The notes: generated from the letters alone by a model not told the origin. Positions 43,410 to 52,389 are shown, counted from the stretch's first letter. The stretch is DNA of 64,000 nucleotides from Hyphomonas sp. CY54-11-8 (GCF_000682735.1 NZ_AWFD01000005.1:53205-117204), one strand, 5' to 3'. Translations and numbers: made by a program.

Positions 43410-44477
43410 ATGAACCAGATTCAGGACATCGTAAAAACCTATTATGGCGAAACGCTCTCCGGTTCGAACGATCTGAAAACCGACGCCTGCACCACCGCCG
43501 ACCGCCCGCCCCCACATGTCTCTGAAGCCCTCGCGGCGGTGCATGACGAGGTCGCGGCGAAATACTATGGCTGTGGCCTGGCCATTCCGACCGTGCTGGA
43601 AGGCCTGAAAGTGCTCGACCTTGGCTGCGGCGCCGGACGCGACGTCTTTGCGCTGGCGAAGCTGGTCGGCCCGGGCGGCCACGTGACTGGCGTCGACATG
43701 ACCGACGCGCAGCTGGAGACCGCCCACGCGCACGAGGCCTGGCACGCCGAACAGTTCGGTTATGACACGCCGAACACAAGGTTCGTGAAAGGCTATCTTG
43801 AAAAGCTCGGTGAGCTGGACCTGGAGCCCGGCTCTTTCGACCTGATCATTTCCAACTGCGTCATCAATCTCTGTACTGACAAGCCGGAAGTCTTCCGCCA
43901 GGCACACCGTCTGCTGAAACCCGGCGGGGAACTCTATTTCTCAGACGTCTATGCTGACCGGCGTATCCCGGCCGATCTTGCCGCCGATCCGGTGCTCTAT
44001 GGCGAGTGCCTGTCCGGCGCGCTTTATTGGGGGGACTTCCAGTCTATCGTGAAAGCCGCCGGCTTCACGGATCCGCGCACGGTGAACCATCGCCGTCTCG
44101 GCATTATCGACCCGGTCCTGAAGGACAAGCTCGGCCCGATCCGGTTCGCCTCGGTCACCGCCCGACTCATCAAGCTGGAGGGTCTGGATGCCGCGTGTGA
44201 AGACTACGGTCAGGCCGTCATCTACAAAGGCGGCATACCCGGCATGGAGCAGGTGTTCGTGCTTGACGCGGAACACAGTATCGAAGCCGGCCGTGTCTTT
44301 CCTGTCTGCGGCAATACGCTGGCGATGCTGATGGACACGCGCTTTGCGCCCTGGTTCGACGTGATCGGTGACGGCGCCGCGCACTACGGTTTGTTCCCTG
44401 GGTGCGCTGCGCCAGACGTGTTTGCAGCCACGACCGCAGACGAAGCTTCGGCCTCCCCTGGCGGCTGCTGCGGCTGA
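43410..44477 (+). CDS. arsM: arsenite S-adenosylmethionine methyltransferase
   Basis: 355 residues. SAM motif VLDLGCGAGRDVF, VTGVDMT and the four conserved cysteines at C27, C54, C150 (IISNCVINL) and C200 (GECLSGALY) match the As(III)-binding Cys set. The C-terminal end GGCCG is a further cysteine pair. GGAG precedes ATG 43410. It methylates arsenite to volatile or less accumulating forms. No arsR, arsC or acr gene is adjacent, which is unusual for an ars gene. Confidence 0.9.
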   Translation: MNQIQDIVKTYYGETLSGSNDLKTDACTTADRPPPHVSEALAAVHDEVAAKYYGCGLAIPTVLEGLKVLDLGCGAGRDVFALAKLVGPGGHVTGVDMTDAQLETAHAHEAWHAEQFGYDTPNTRFVKGYLEKLGELDLEPGSFDLIISNCVINLCTDKPEVFRQAHRLLKPGGELYFSDVYADRRIPADLAADPVLYGECLSGALYWGDFQSIVKAAGFTDPRTVNHRRLGIIDPVLKDKLGPIRFASVTARLIKLEGLDAACEDYGQAVIYKGGIPGMEQVFVLDAEHSIEAGRVFPVCGNTLAMLMDTRFAPWFDVIGDGAAHYGLFPGCAAPDVFAATTADEASASPGGCCG

Positions 44478-44523
44478 TCCCTCCAGAACAGGCAATCCTC
44501 GGGGTTGCCTTCTTCTGAGATTT

Positions 44524-44541
44524 TATATAGATATCTATATA
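44524..44541. promoter_or_regulatory. 18-bp perfect palindrome, candidate MarR operator
   Basis: TATATAGATATCTATATA reads the same on both strands. It lies 21 bases upstream of the nitroreductase start, and the gene pair ends with a MarR regulator, whose family binds dyads of this size. TTGCCT (44505-44510) may be the -35 element with the palindrome covering the -10 and start site. Confidence 0.65.
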
Positions 44542-44562
44542 TCATCATGAAAGGAGGCCGTG

Positions 44563-45726
44563 ATGCTTTCCCGGCGCGCACTTCTGGTCACTGGCGGTGC
44601 CAGTATTCTTGTCCTTGGCGGCGGATATGCCGGCCTCTCAGCCATGAGCAATATCGCGCCCGCGCGGGAGCCATGGCAGCAGGCGACGCAAGGGTTTGGA
44701 GACGCCCGCCTGAATGCGGCCGCCTACGCCATTCTTGCGCCAAGTCCGCACAATCTTCAGCCCTGGATGATCCGGCTGGAAGGAGAAGACAGTCTGACCC
44801 TGTTCTGTGATCTGGACCGCCGCCTGCCGGAGACAGATCCGCCAGACCGGCAGACCACGATCGGCCTTGGCGCATTTCTGGAACTGTTACGGCAAGCGGC
44901 CGCCGAACAGGGCCACAGGCTGGAAATCACCAAATTTCCTGAAGGTGAGCCTGGCATCCGGCTGGACGAGCGCCCCATCGCGCATGTGCGTTTTGTTGAA
45001 GATGCCGATGTCGAACGCGATCCCCTGTTCGGCTATGCGCTGCGGCGGCGCACAGCCCGCGCGAAATTCGACCCGGGCCGTCCGGTGCCTTCCGACAGGC
45101 TGGCCGCCCTGATGGAAATCTCGACCGCCCAGCCGGACCTCGAAGCGATGAAGGTGGATGCAAGCAGCGATCCGGAAACCGCCAACTGGCTGAAAGACGT
45201 CTGCAAGCGTGCATGGGAAATCGAATTGCGCAAACCCGAGACATGCCGCGAGAGCGCCGACCTCACCCGTATCGGAGCTGAACAGATCAATACCAATCCT
45301 GATGGCATTTCCCTTTCAGGCCCGATGATGGAAGCCTACCGCATGACCGGTATCCTGACGCAGGACAGCATGGGCGAAACCGGCTCGGCCGCATGGAATT
45401 CAACCCTCTCCATGTACAATGGCCTGATCGAGAGCGCGCCGACCTTCCTCTGGTTCACGACGCCCGGTAACTCACGTGCCGAACAGCTGGACAGCGGCGC
45501 GTTCTGGATCCGACTGCAACTGGCCGCAGCGGCTGTCGGGGTCGGTTTCCAGCCGCTTTCTCAGGCGCTCGAAGAATACAGCGAAATGGCCGGGCCCTTC
45601 TCTGAAATCCATGAACGGTTCGGCGTCACGCTGCCAGGCCGGGTGCAGGGCCTGTTCCGGCTCGGCTATGCAGGTGGGCAAGCCCCTTCCCCGCGCTGGC
45701 CGCTTGAATCGCGGATCATCGCATGA
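44563..45726 (+). CDS. Tat-type nitroreductase-family protein (Acg-like)
   Basis: 387 residues from ATG 44563; AAGGAGG ends five bases upstream. The N-terminus MLSRRALLVTGGASILVLGGGYAGLSAM has a twin-arginine type motif and hydrophobic stretch, suggesting export folded with flavin. The nitroreductase core appears as AYAILAPSPHNLQPWMI (substrate/FMN loop) and the C-terminal QLAAAAVGVGFQPLSQAL. Acg-like proteins bind FMN and reduce or sequester it; the substrate is unknown. Coupled (ATGA) to the MarR gene that follows. Confidence 0.85.
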   Translation: MLSRRALLVTGGASILVLGGGYAGLSAMSNIAPAREPWQQATQGFGDARLNAAAYAILAPSPHNLQPWMIRLEGEDSLTLFCDLDRRLPETDPPDRQTTIGLGAFLELLRQAAAEQGHRLEITKFPEGEPGIRLDERPIAHVRFVEDADVERDPLFGYALRRRTARAKFDPGRPVPSDRLAALMEISTAQPDLEAMKVDASSDPETANWLKDVCKRAWEIELRKPETCRESADLTRIGAEQINTNPDGISLSGPMMEAYRMTGILTQDSMGETGSAAWNSTLSMYNGLIESAPTFLWFTTPGNSRAEQLDSGAFWIRLQLAAAAVGVGFQPLSQALEEYSEMAGPFSEIHERFGVTLPGRVQGLFRLGYAGGQAPSPRWPLESRIIA

Positions 45727-46175
45727 GCCGGCCGGCCGGGCTCGCCGGAGACCCTTTGGAATTTGCGGTGATGACGGAGATTTCCATCATCGCTCATCTC
45801 GCCGATAACGCCTTCGCCCGACGCCTGCCCGATGGTCTGACAACGGCGCAGTTCGCCGTGCTGAACCATCTGTTACGGCTGGAGACCCAACAGACGATCG
45901 GAGAACTCGCGCGCGCGCTTCAGGTGTCGCAGCCGACCATGTCGTCCACCGTGAAAAAGCTGGAAGAAAAAAGGCTCGTGACACTGGTTCCCGATCCGGA
46001 CGACCGGCGTATCCGACGGGTCTCTGTCAGCCCTGCTGGTACCAAGGCCCGGAACAAGGCCGTGAAAGCACTTGATGCGACGAAAAGCGAACCGGCGGTC
46101 CTGTCACAGAAGGAATGGAAGCAGCTGCTGCCCTTGCTGAACAGGCTGCGGGTTTCGCTCGATTCAGCGCGCTGA
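45723..46175 (+). CDS. MarR family regulator
   Basis: 150 residues. The winged helix is LTTAQFAVLNHLLRLETQQTIGELARALQVSQPTMSSTVKKLEEKRLVTLVPDPDDRRIRRVSVSPAG, a MarR pattern. It overlaps the nitroreductase by four bases and probably autorepresses the pair via the palindrome at 44524-44541. It would likely respond to a reducible or phenolic compound. Confidence 0.88.
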   Translation: MSRPAGLAGDPLEFAVMTEISIIAHLADNAFARRLPDGLTTAQFAVLNHLLRLETQQTIGELARALQVSQPTMSSTVKKLEEKRLVTLVPDPDDRRIRRVSVSPAGTKARNKAVKALDATKSEPAVLSQKEWKQLLPLLNRLRVSLDSAR

Positions 46176-46178
46176 GCC

Positions 46179-46616
46179 CTATTCTTCCGTCCGGTCGACA
46201 TTGCCCCTCAGGGACTTGATCTCGCCGCGCTGTTTCTTCGCAGCGATGCGACGGCGAATACTCCCCTTGGTCGGTTTGGTGCGGATCCGCCGCTTTGGCT
46301 TCTGACTGGCCTTGAGAATCATCTCCGCCAGCCGTTTGCGGGCAGCTTCCCGATTCAGCACCTGGCTGCGATGGCTGCTGGCTTCCAGAATGAGGCGGCC
46401 ATCATTGGTCATGCGGCTGCCAAACAGCTTTGCAAATCGCTCTTTGACCTCCGATGGCAGGGATGACGCCTCGACGTGCCAGGTCAGCTGAACGGCGGTC
46501 GAAACCTTGTTCACATGCTGGCCGCCCGGGCCGGACGCGCGGACGAAGGATTCCGAAAGCTCCCAGGCCGGTACGGTGAGCGCGTCTGACACCCGAAGAT
46601 CCCCGAAATCGGACAT
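46179..46616 (-). CDS. arfB: alternative ribosome-rescue peptidyl-tRNA hydrolase ArfB
   Basis: 145 residues with the GGQ motif at 31-33 (ASGPGGQHVNKVSTAVQLTW) and a basic C-terminal tail (KRRIRTKPTKGSIRRRIAAKKQRGEIKSLRG) that enters the empty mRNA channel. It frees stalled ribosomes by peptidyl-tRNA hydrolysis. Convergent with the MarR gene by four bases. Confidence 0.95.
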   Translation of the reverse strand: MSDFGDLRVSDALTVPAWELSESFVRASGPGGQHVNKVSTAVQLTWHVEASSLPSEVKERFAKLFGSRMTNDGRLILEASSHRSQVLNREAARKRLAEMILKASQKPKRRIRTKPTKGSIRRRIAAKKQRGEIKSLRGNVDRTEE

Positions 46617-46751
46617 GGATAAAGCTTAACCCCTCGTTCAGAGACCGTTCAGGCCGGAAAACATAAGTTTGCTCCAATGCGCAATGCGCGACAACCAGAC
46701 GGCCAGCCGATCACAGAGCGGCCGGCCATTTCAACGGAGGCTCGGCCTGCC

Positions 46752-47342
46752 ATGAAACTGATGAATACATTTGGAAAAGCCATGGCGGCACTGGCCGTTG
46801 CCGGCCTGACCATCGCTCCCATCGCCAGCGCCGATCCTGACCGGGGTCGCGACCGGGGCGGCTGGGACCGCGGTGACCGGGATCATGACCGCAGCCGAAG
46901 GGACCGCGGTGACCGGCACGACTATCGCGGTGATCGCAGGGACTACCGCGGTGACCACCATGATTATCGCCGGGACCGCAGCCGGTATGAGTGGCGTGAC
47001 CGCCATGATTATCGCCGCAGCCATCACCCGCCGAGCTATGCGTATCGCCCCCCCGTCCGGCACTATTATGCGCCCCCGCCGCGCTATAGTTCCTATGTGA
47101 CGTATGGCTACCGCACGGGCCCCTATTTCCGTTCGGGCTACATCTCGCCTTACCGGATTGGAGGCTATTACCGCCCGCACCCGCGCACGGTTTATATTCG
47201 CGACTATGACCGTTATGGCCTCTATGCCCCACCGCCCGGATACTACTGGGTGCACGATTATGATCGCGGAGACGCGATTCTGGCCTCGGTGGCGACAGGC
47301 GCAATCATTGGCCTCGTCGTCGGCGCGCTCGCCTACGATTAA
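46752..47342 (+). CDS. RcnB family periplasmic protein
   Basis: 196 residues with a signal peptide (MKLMNTFGKAMAALAVAGLTIAPIASA), an Arg/Asp/His-rich repeat region (about 28-90, RDRGGWDRGDRDHD, HDYRGDRRDYRGDHHDY) and the RcnB-like C-terminus YAPPPGYYWVHDYDRGDAILASVATGAIIGLV. RcnB helps nickel and cobalt homeostasis in E. coli; metal use here is inference. A strong terminator follows directly. Confidence 0.82.
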   Translation: MKLMNTFGKAMAALAVAGLTIAPIASADPDRGRDRGGWDRGDRDHDRSRRDRGDRHDYRGDRRDYRGDHHDYRRDRSRYEWRDRHDYRRSHHPPSYAYRPPVRHYYAPPPRYSSYVTYGYRTGPYFRSGYISPYRIGGYYRPHPRTVYIRDYDRYGLYAPPPGYYWVHDYDRGDAILASVATGAIIGLVVGALAYD

Positions 47343-47371
47343 GGCCGATCGGGCGTCCTGCCCGCTTGGTG

Positions 47372-47410
47372 AACGCCCGGATGTCTTCCCGGCATCCGGG
47401 CGTTTTCTGT
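47372..47410 (+). terminator. intrinsic terminator of the RcnB-like gene
   Basis: AACGCCCGGATG / CATCCGGGCGTT form a perfect 12-bp stem with a 9-base loop, followed by TTCTGTT. It starts 30 bases after the stop codon. Confidence 0.85.
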
Positions 47411-47543
47411 TCATCACGCAAATTTGGGCCAAAAAGTCGCGTTCTTAACTTTTGCATGGCGCAAATCATGCTTAACTCCGAGTCGTCCGGGATGGTCCCG
47501 GGCACAAGTACGCGCCTGTTGCGCGCCTGAAAGGAGGTGATCC

Positions 47544-47624
47544 ATGTCGAGTGAGAAACCAGGTGAGGCCAAGTGGTCCAAGTCCTATGGTGTCTGGCTG
47601 GAGCAGCCTCTGGTCAGCGCCTAG
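47544..47624 (+). CDS. 26-residue leader-like peptide upstream of kdsA
   Basis: ATG 47544 follows AAGGAGGTGATCC, an unusually complete match to the anti-Shine-Dalgarno. The peptide opens MSSEKPGEAKW and continues SKSYGVWLEQPLVSA, containing W11, Y15 and W18. Between its stop (TAG 47622-47624) and kdsA lie several stem candidates and then a strong terminator (47684-47716). This order is that of an attenuator leader, but no known leader family could be named. It may be an independent small protein. Confidence 0.45.
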   Translation: MSSEKPGEAKWSKSYGVWLEQPLVSA

Positions 47625-47683
47625 AGATTTGTACCGGTCAGCTGCGACGCTGCCGGGACCATTGTCCTCAACGGACTCACGGG

Positions 47684-47716
47684 AGCCGCCCTCATCAGGG
47701 CGGCTTCTTTGATTCT
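47684..47716 (+). terminator. strong intrinsic terminator between the leader peptide and kdsA
   Basis: AGCCGCCCT-catc-AGGGCGGCT is a perfect 9-bp stem followed by TCTTTGATTCT. It lies 60 bases after the peptide's stop and about 104 bases before the kdsA ATG. If kdsA is read from the upstream promoter it must be bypassed. Confidence 0.85.
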
Positions 47717-47820
47717 GGAGCAGATTTCCTGGCCCCTGACAGCCTTCGCTGGCCGAAACGGGTTCGCGCGGGCGCCCAATTCGGCTATCTGGCTGCAAAC
47801 ACCCGAACGGAGACCTGCCC

Positions 47821-48669
47821 ATGACCGTCCTCACCCACGCCGCCTCCGGATGGACCATCGGGACAGGCAAGCCGCTCTCCGTGATCGCTGGCCTGAACGT
47901 GCTGGAAGATGAGGGCCTCGCGCTGGAAATCGGCACGGAGCTGAAGCGGGTCTGTGATGCACTGGGCCTGCCTTACGTATTCAAGGCCAGCTTCGACAAG
48001 GCGAATCGCTCCTCGATCAAATCCTATCGCGGACCGGGCATGGAAGCCGGCCTGAAGACGCTGGCCAGCGTGAAAGCCAAGCTCGGCGTGCCAATCTGCG
48101 CCGACCTGCATGAGCCCAGCCAGGCCGAACCGGTCGCCGAAGTGGTCGACATCGTCCAGATCCCGGCCTTTCTGTGCCGCCAGACAGACCTCGTCGTCGC
48201 CACGGCCAAAGCCACCGCAGCTGCAGGCGGTATCGTTCAGGTGAAAAAAGCCCAGTTCATCGCGCCATGGGATACGAAGAATATCGTTTCCAAGATCGGC
48301 GAGGCGGCAGACGTCGGCATCATCCTTTGCGAGCGCGGCTCCAGCTTCGGCTACAACAATCTGGTCGTCGACATGCTGGGCATTCCCGAGATGCAGAAGC
48401 TCGGCTGCCCGGTCACTATCGACGCGACCCACGCGGTGCAGCTTCCGGGCGCCGACCCACGCACGGCGGGCGCTTCCACCGGCGGGCGCCGGGAAGGCGT
48501 GGCGATCATTGCCAAGGCGGCGATCGCGGCTGGCGCCGACGGCGTCTTCCTCGAATTCCACACAGATCCGGACAAGGCCCTGTGCGACGGACCGAGCTGC
48601 CTGCCGATCACAGATGCCGAAGGTCTGCTGACGACGCTGAAAGCGTTACACGAGGTGGTTGCCGCGTGA
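47821..48669 (+). CDS. kdsA: 2-dehydro-3-deoxyphosphooctonate aldolase
   Basis: 282 residues. KDO-8-phosphate synthase signatures: FKASFDKANRSSIKSYRGPG, PICADLHEP, CRQTDLVVATAK, and TIDATHAVQLPGADP. Condenses arabinose-5-phosphate and PEP for lipopolysaccharide inner core. The partner kdsD, making arabinose-5-phosphate, is at 57848 in the same window. GTG of rluE overlaps its stop. Confidence 0.96.
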   Translation: MTVLTHAASGWTIGTGKPLSVIAGLNVLEDEGLALEIGTELKRVCDALGLPYVFKASFDKANRSSIKSYRGPGMEAGLKTLASVKAKLGVPICADLHEPSQAEPVAEVVDIVQIPAFLCRQTDLVVATAKATAAAGGIVQVKKAQFIAPWDTKNIVSKIGEAADVGIILCERGSSFGYNNLVVDMLGIPEMQKLGCPVTIDATHAVQLPGADPRTAGASTGGRREGVAIIAKAAIAAGADGVFLEFHTDPDKALCDGPSCLPITDAEGLLTTLKALHEVVAA

Positions 48670-49283
48670 GGCGGGAAGCCGACCAGGAAACGCGCGTCAT
48701 CCTGCTGAACAAGCCTTTTGGCGTGCTCTCCCAGTTCACCGACAGGGGCAATGCCGGTTCGAAGCGGCGCACCCTGTCGGAGCTGATCGATATTCCGGGT
48801 GTCTACCCAGCTGGTCGGCTGGACCAGGATTCCGAAGGCCTGATGATCCTCACCAATGACGGCCGCCTGCAACACCGGATCGCCAATCCGGCGAACAAGA
48901 TGCCCAAGACCTATTGGGCGCAGGTTGAAGGCATTCCGGACGACGACGCCCTTCAGCGCCTGCGCGATGGCGTGGACCTCTCGGATGGCCTGACCGCACC
49001 GGCAAAGGCCAGCGCCCTGCCCGCGCCCGAGACTCTCTGGCCGCGCGTGCCGCCGATCCGTTACAGGAAGTCCGTGCCGGACAGCTGGATTGAACTGACG
49101 ATCACGGAAGGGCGTAACCGCCAGGTCCGCCGCATGACCGCCGCGGTCGGCCACCCGACACTGCGTCTGATCCGTGTCCGCATCGGAGAATGGGAACTCG
49201 GCAGCCTGCAGCCCGGCGAATGGCGCGAGGGCCATGTGCCGCAGCCACCGAAACACAGGAGTCGGGGCAGTTTGCGCCACTGA
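48666..49283 (+). CDS. rluE: 23S rRNA pseudouridine synthase RluE-type
   Basis: 205 residues from GTG 48666, overlapping the kdsA stop (GTGA). The catalytic Asp is in AGRLDQDSEGLMILTNDG, and LWPRVPPIRYRKSVPDSWIELTITEGRNRQVRRMTAAVGHPTLRLIRVRIG follows. RluE modifies U2457 in E. coli 23S rRNA. RsuA/RluB relatives share the fold; the absence of an S4 domain and the short form favour RluE. Confidence 0.9.
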   Translation: MRREADQETRVILLNKPFGVLSQFTDRGNAGSKRRTLSELIDIPGVYPAGRLDQDSEGLMILTNDGRLQHRIANPANKMPKTYWAQVEGIPDDDALQRLRDGVDLSDGLTAPAKASALPAPETLWPRVPPIRYRKSVPDSWIELTITEGRNRQVRRMTAAVGHPTLRLIRVRIGEWELGSLQPGEWREGHVPQPPKHRSRGSLRH

Positions 49284-49319
49284 CACCACAGGGAAGCCAA
49301 TCCCCAGGGGGAATTCAGA

Positions 49320-50579
49320 ATGGAAAATACCGCCCAGTTCCAGTCCATCGGCGGCTGGTTTGACCAGAATGCACCGCAATGGGCCCGGGACGCCGCCAGC
49401 TATATCGCCACGGTATGGAACCAGGGCGATTACGGCCTGACCTATGGCGAGATTTTTACCGCCGTCCTGATCGTCGTCATTGCTCTGTTGGTACGCGGCC
49501 TGTTCGCGCGGATCATCGTCTCGACGATCATGCGGCTCACAGCGGGCACCAAGACGCGTCTTGATGATGCTCTGGTCAATTCGATCTCGACCCCGCTGAA
49601 AGTCGTGCCGGTGATCATCGGCATCTATATCGCGCTGCAGGTCACCGATATTTCCGGTGAGGCGGAAGTCTATGCCAACCGCATCCTGCGCTCGGTAATC
49701 ACGCTAGCCGTTTTCTGGACACTGGCCCGCGCCGTGAACGCATTCGAGTTCATGTTCGGGACACTGCGCAACGCGCTCTCCTCAGCCGCGGTCGACTGGA
49801 TGGTAAAGGCGCTTCAGGTCCTGCTGGTGGTTCTGGGTCTTGGCGCGGTAGCCGAACAATGGGGGATCCAGATTGCGCCGCTTCTGGCCGGCCTTGGCGT
49901 CCTCGGCATCGCCGTCGGTCTTGGCGCGCAGGATCTGTTCAAGAACCTCATATCCGGCATCCTGATCATTACGGAAAAACGCTTCGTGCCCGGCGAATGG
50001 ATCAAGGTGGATGGCGTCGTCGAGGGGACGGTGGAGAAGATCAATTTCCGCTCCACGCTGGTCCGCCGGTTCGACAAGAGCCCGGTCTATGTGCCCAACA
50101 GCGCCTTGTCCGATGCGGCCGTAACAAACTTCTCCCGGATGACCTACCGGCGGATCAAATGGGCCATTGGCGTTGAGTACCGCACAACGGTCGACCAGCT
50201 GAAATATGTCCGCGACGAGATCGAAGCCTGGCTTTGGAACGATGACCGGTTCGTCAAACCGCCGGAAGCGGCGCTCTTCGTGCGGGTCGACAATTTCAAT
50301 GCCAGCTCCATCGATTTCCTCATCTACACCTTCACCAAGACCAAGGACTGGGGTGAGTGGCTGGCGATCAAGGAAGAGTTTGCCGTCGCGGTGATGGATA
50401 TCATTGAAAAGGCCGGCACCAGCTTCGCCTTCCCGAGCCGGACGATCTATATGCAGGAAACCGATCCGCCGGAAATCATGGCACCGCCCGCTCGCAGCGA
50501 GCGTGTCGCCCGGGCACAGCAGATGATCGAACAGAGCGGCAAGCGCCGCGGCATGGGCGAAGCCGACGACGAAGGCTGA
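49320..50579 (+). CDS. MscS family mechanosensitive ion channel
   Basis: 419 residues. Helices at about 38-60, 85-110, 125-145, 160-185; the pore helix is GIAVGLGAQDLFKNLISGILIITEKRF, and the beta domain continues GEWIKVDGVVEGTVEKINFRSTLVRRFDKSPVYVPNS. Opens on hypo-osmotic shock to release solutes. A serine/glutamate/arginine-rich tail ends the protein. Confidence 0.92.
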   Translation: MENTAQFQSIGGWFDQNAPQWARDAASYIATVWNQGDYGLTYGEIFTAVLIVVIALLVRGLFARIIVSTIMRLTAGTKTRLDDALVNSISTPLKVVPVIIGIYIALQVTDISGEAEVYANRILRSVITLAVFWTLARAVNAFEFMFGTLRNALSSAAVDWMVKALQVLLVVLGLGAVAEQWGIQIAPLLAGLGVLGIAVGLGAQDLFKNLISGILIITEKRFVPGEWIKVDGVVEGTVEKINFRSTLVRRFDKSPVYVPNSALSDAAVTNFSRMTYRRIKWAIGVEYRTTVDQLKYVRDEIEAWLWNDDRFVKPPEAALFVRVDNFNASSIDFLIYTFTKTKDWGEWLAIKEEFAVAVMDIIEKAGTSFAFPSRTIYMQETDPPEIMAPPARSERVARAQQMIEQSGKRRGMGEADDEG

Positions 50580-50604
50580 TGTCCGGCGTCGATACGGGCA
50601 GCAG

Positions 50605-51120
50605 CTATTCCAGGTCTGGCGGCAAATCGGGCTGCGCCATCGAGCATGTCAGCGGCGCCCCGTCTTCCAGCGCGTAGAACAGGGCCGTGTCATCCAGCAC
50701 GTTGAACTGGGCTGTGAACTGGCCGTCGCTGCACTCCGGACCAATCCGGGTAGGTGAACAGTCGAGGTAAAGCGGGACATTCACCTTGCCCGGAATCAGA
50801 ACAGCTGTCAGGTCTTCATCGCCGTAGAACACGACGTGCGCGCTGACACTCTCCTGGTTGCACGTGTAATCGGCTTCCTGTGTCAGGCCGAGTGAAGCGG
50901 CCCGCTCTTCCGGATCGCTCACTGAGCGTGAGGAAGACATATCATCGGTGTCTGCAGCATTTGCTTCAGACCCGCTGACCGGCGCCTCCGCAGGCGCCCT
51001 TTCCGCCCTGGTCGCCTCGATCACGGCCGAGGAGGTGTCATCCGGGTAACCGGACCCCACCGCATCGTCACATGCAGCAGGAATCAAAAGCAGTACTGAG
51101 CACAGTCCGGCATAGCGCAT
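50605..51120 (-). CDS. hypothetical lipoprotein
   Basis: 171 residues, lipobox-like LIPAAC giving C17, then a low-complexity Asp/Ser/Ala region to about residue 75 and a compact domain with three further cysteines (YTCNQESVSAHVVFYGDEDLTAVLIPGKVNVPLYLDCSPTRIGPECSDGQ). No named family recognised. ATG 51120 has GGAGGA upstream; GTG 51123 is equivalent. Confidence 0.65.
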   Translation of the reverse strand: MRYAGLCSVLLLIPAACDDAVGSGYPDDTSSAVIEATRAERAPAEAPVSGSEANAADTDDMSSSRSVSDPEERAASLGLTQEADYTCNQESVSAHVVFYGDEDLTAVLIPGKVNVPLYLDCSPTRIGPECSDGQFTAQFNVLDDTALFYALEDGAPLTCSMAQPDLPPDLE

Positions 51121-51186
51121 CACGCCTGATCCTCCTCCACCCTCGCGGAAAGAGTATCATGCAGCAGGCGAATCCGGAAACGCGGA

Positions 51187-52389
51187 CTATTTCACCCAGG
51201 CGCCGGGCGAATTCGTCCGATAACCGAGCGAGCGGTAGGCCGCATCAATGAGACTCTGCCCACGGTCGTTCAGCAGGATGCCATTGCCCATCTGGTTCAT
51301 CGTGTAGCTGAAGGCGAGTCCGCAATCCGGATCGGCAAACCCGATGGAGCCGCCAGCCCCGACATGGCCAAACGCCCGCTCTCCCAGAATGGCGCTGGTG
51401 CCCGGCCCCATCTTGCGCCGCCGGTTGTCCATCGACTTCATGAAGCCGGATGCAAACCGGGTGGGGATCAGAAGCGTCGCATCGCGATGGGTCGCGGTCG
51501 ACACCATGGTCATGTTGTTGAGCCGGTCTTCCGACACCAGCGACCCGTCATTCGTGGCGAGCGGCGTGTACATCGCCACTTGTCCGCGCGCATTCGACAG
51601 GCCGCCTCCGCCACCGATTTCAGCGGTCTGGCCCTTGCGGTCATTGAAGTCCCATCCGCCGTTATTCATGAAGCTCTTGTGCTGGATCGATTCCGGGTCT
51701 GTCATCAGCTTGATCCCGAACTCGGTCGCCTCGTCACCCGGCTTCGGCACATATTGGCGGATCGGGGCAATGTGCACATCCTCCGTTTCCGGAAGGCCCA
51801 GCCAGAAGCGGGCACCGGTCTTCTCAGCGACTTCTTCCCGGAAAAATGTGCCCAGCGACTTGCCGGACACACGGCGGACGAGTTCGCCGACCGTCCAGCC
51901 GAAATTGATCATGTGATAGCCATTACGTGTGCCGGGCTCCCAGAACGGTTCCTCATCTGCCATGCGCTGGACCATATAGTCCCAGTCGGCAAAGCCGCCC
52001 GGCTTTACCGGGTCGCGCAGTGTTGGCAGGGCGCTTTCATGGTTCAGCATCATCTGAACCGTCGTCTTCTCTTTCCCGTTCTTCGCAAATTCCGGCCAGT
52101 ATTCCGAAACCAGCGCCTCGGGATCGAGCTGCCCCCGGTCGATCAGGATATGAGCACAGATCGCGGTGGCTGCCTTGGAACAGGAAAAGACAATGGAGAT
52201 CGTGTCTTCCTGCCACGGGTCATTCGTTTCCGGATTGGCCATGCCGCCCCAGAGATCCACAAGCGTTTCGCCGTTCACGGACAGGCAGACCGACGCGCCG
52301 ACTTCTTCCCGCTCCGCGAAGTTCTTTTCGAATTCGCGTTTCACTTCCTCAAAACGCGGATCGCACCGCCCGTCGACGTTCGCTGTCAT
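51187..52389 (-). CDS. serine hydrolase of the beta-lactamase/EstB family
   Basis: 400 residues. Class-C-type nucleophile S69-x-x-K72 (FSCSKAATA) and a Tyr in GTRNGYHMINFGWTVGEL, with C-terminal FGHVGAGGSIGFADPDCGLAFSY. No signal peptide, so the enzyme is cytoplasmic and more like an EstB esterase than an exported beta-lactamase. Substrate unknown. Confidence 0.85.
   Translation of the reverse strand: MTANVDGRCDPRFEEVKREFEKNFAEREEVGASVCLSVNGETLVDLWGGMANPETNDPWQEDTISIVFSCSKAATAICAHILIDRGQLDPEALVSEYWPEFAKNGKEKTTVQMMLNHESALPTLRDPVKPGGFADWDYMVQRMADEEPFWEPGTRNGYHMINFGWTVGELVRRVSGKSLGTFFREEVAEKTGARFWLGLPETEDVHIAPIRQYVPKPGDEATEFGIKLMTDPESIQHKSFMNNGGWDFNDRKGQTAEIGGGGGLSNARGQVAMYTPLATNDGSLVSEDRLNNMTMVSTATHRDATLLIPTRFASGFMKSMDNRRRKMGPGTSAILGERAFGHVGAGGSIGFADPDCGLAFSYTMNQMGNGILLNDRGQSLIDAAYRSLGYRTNSPGAWVK

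Noticed and set aside
48174..48665. N-terminal extension of RluE over kdsA
   Set aside because: An open frame runs upstream of GTG 48666 through kdsA but is arginine-rich and non-homologous; the RluE domain starts just after the GTG.
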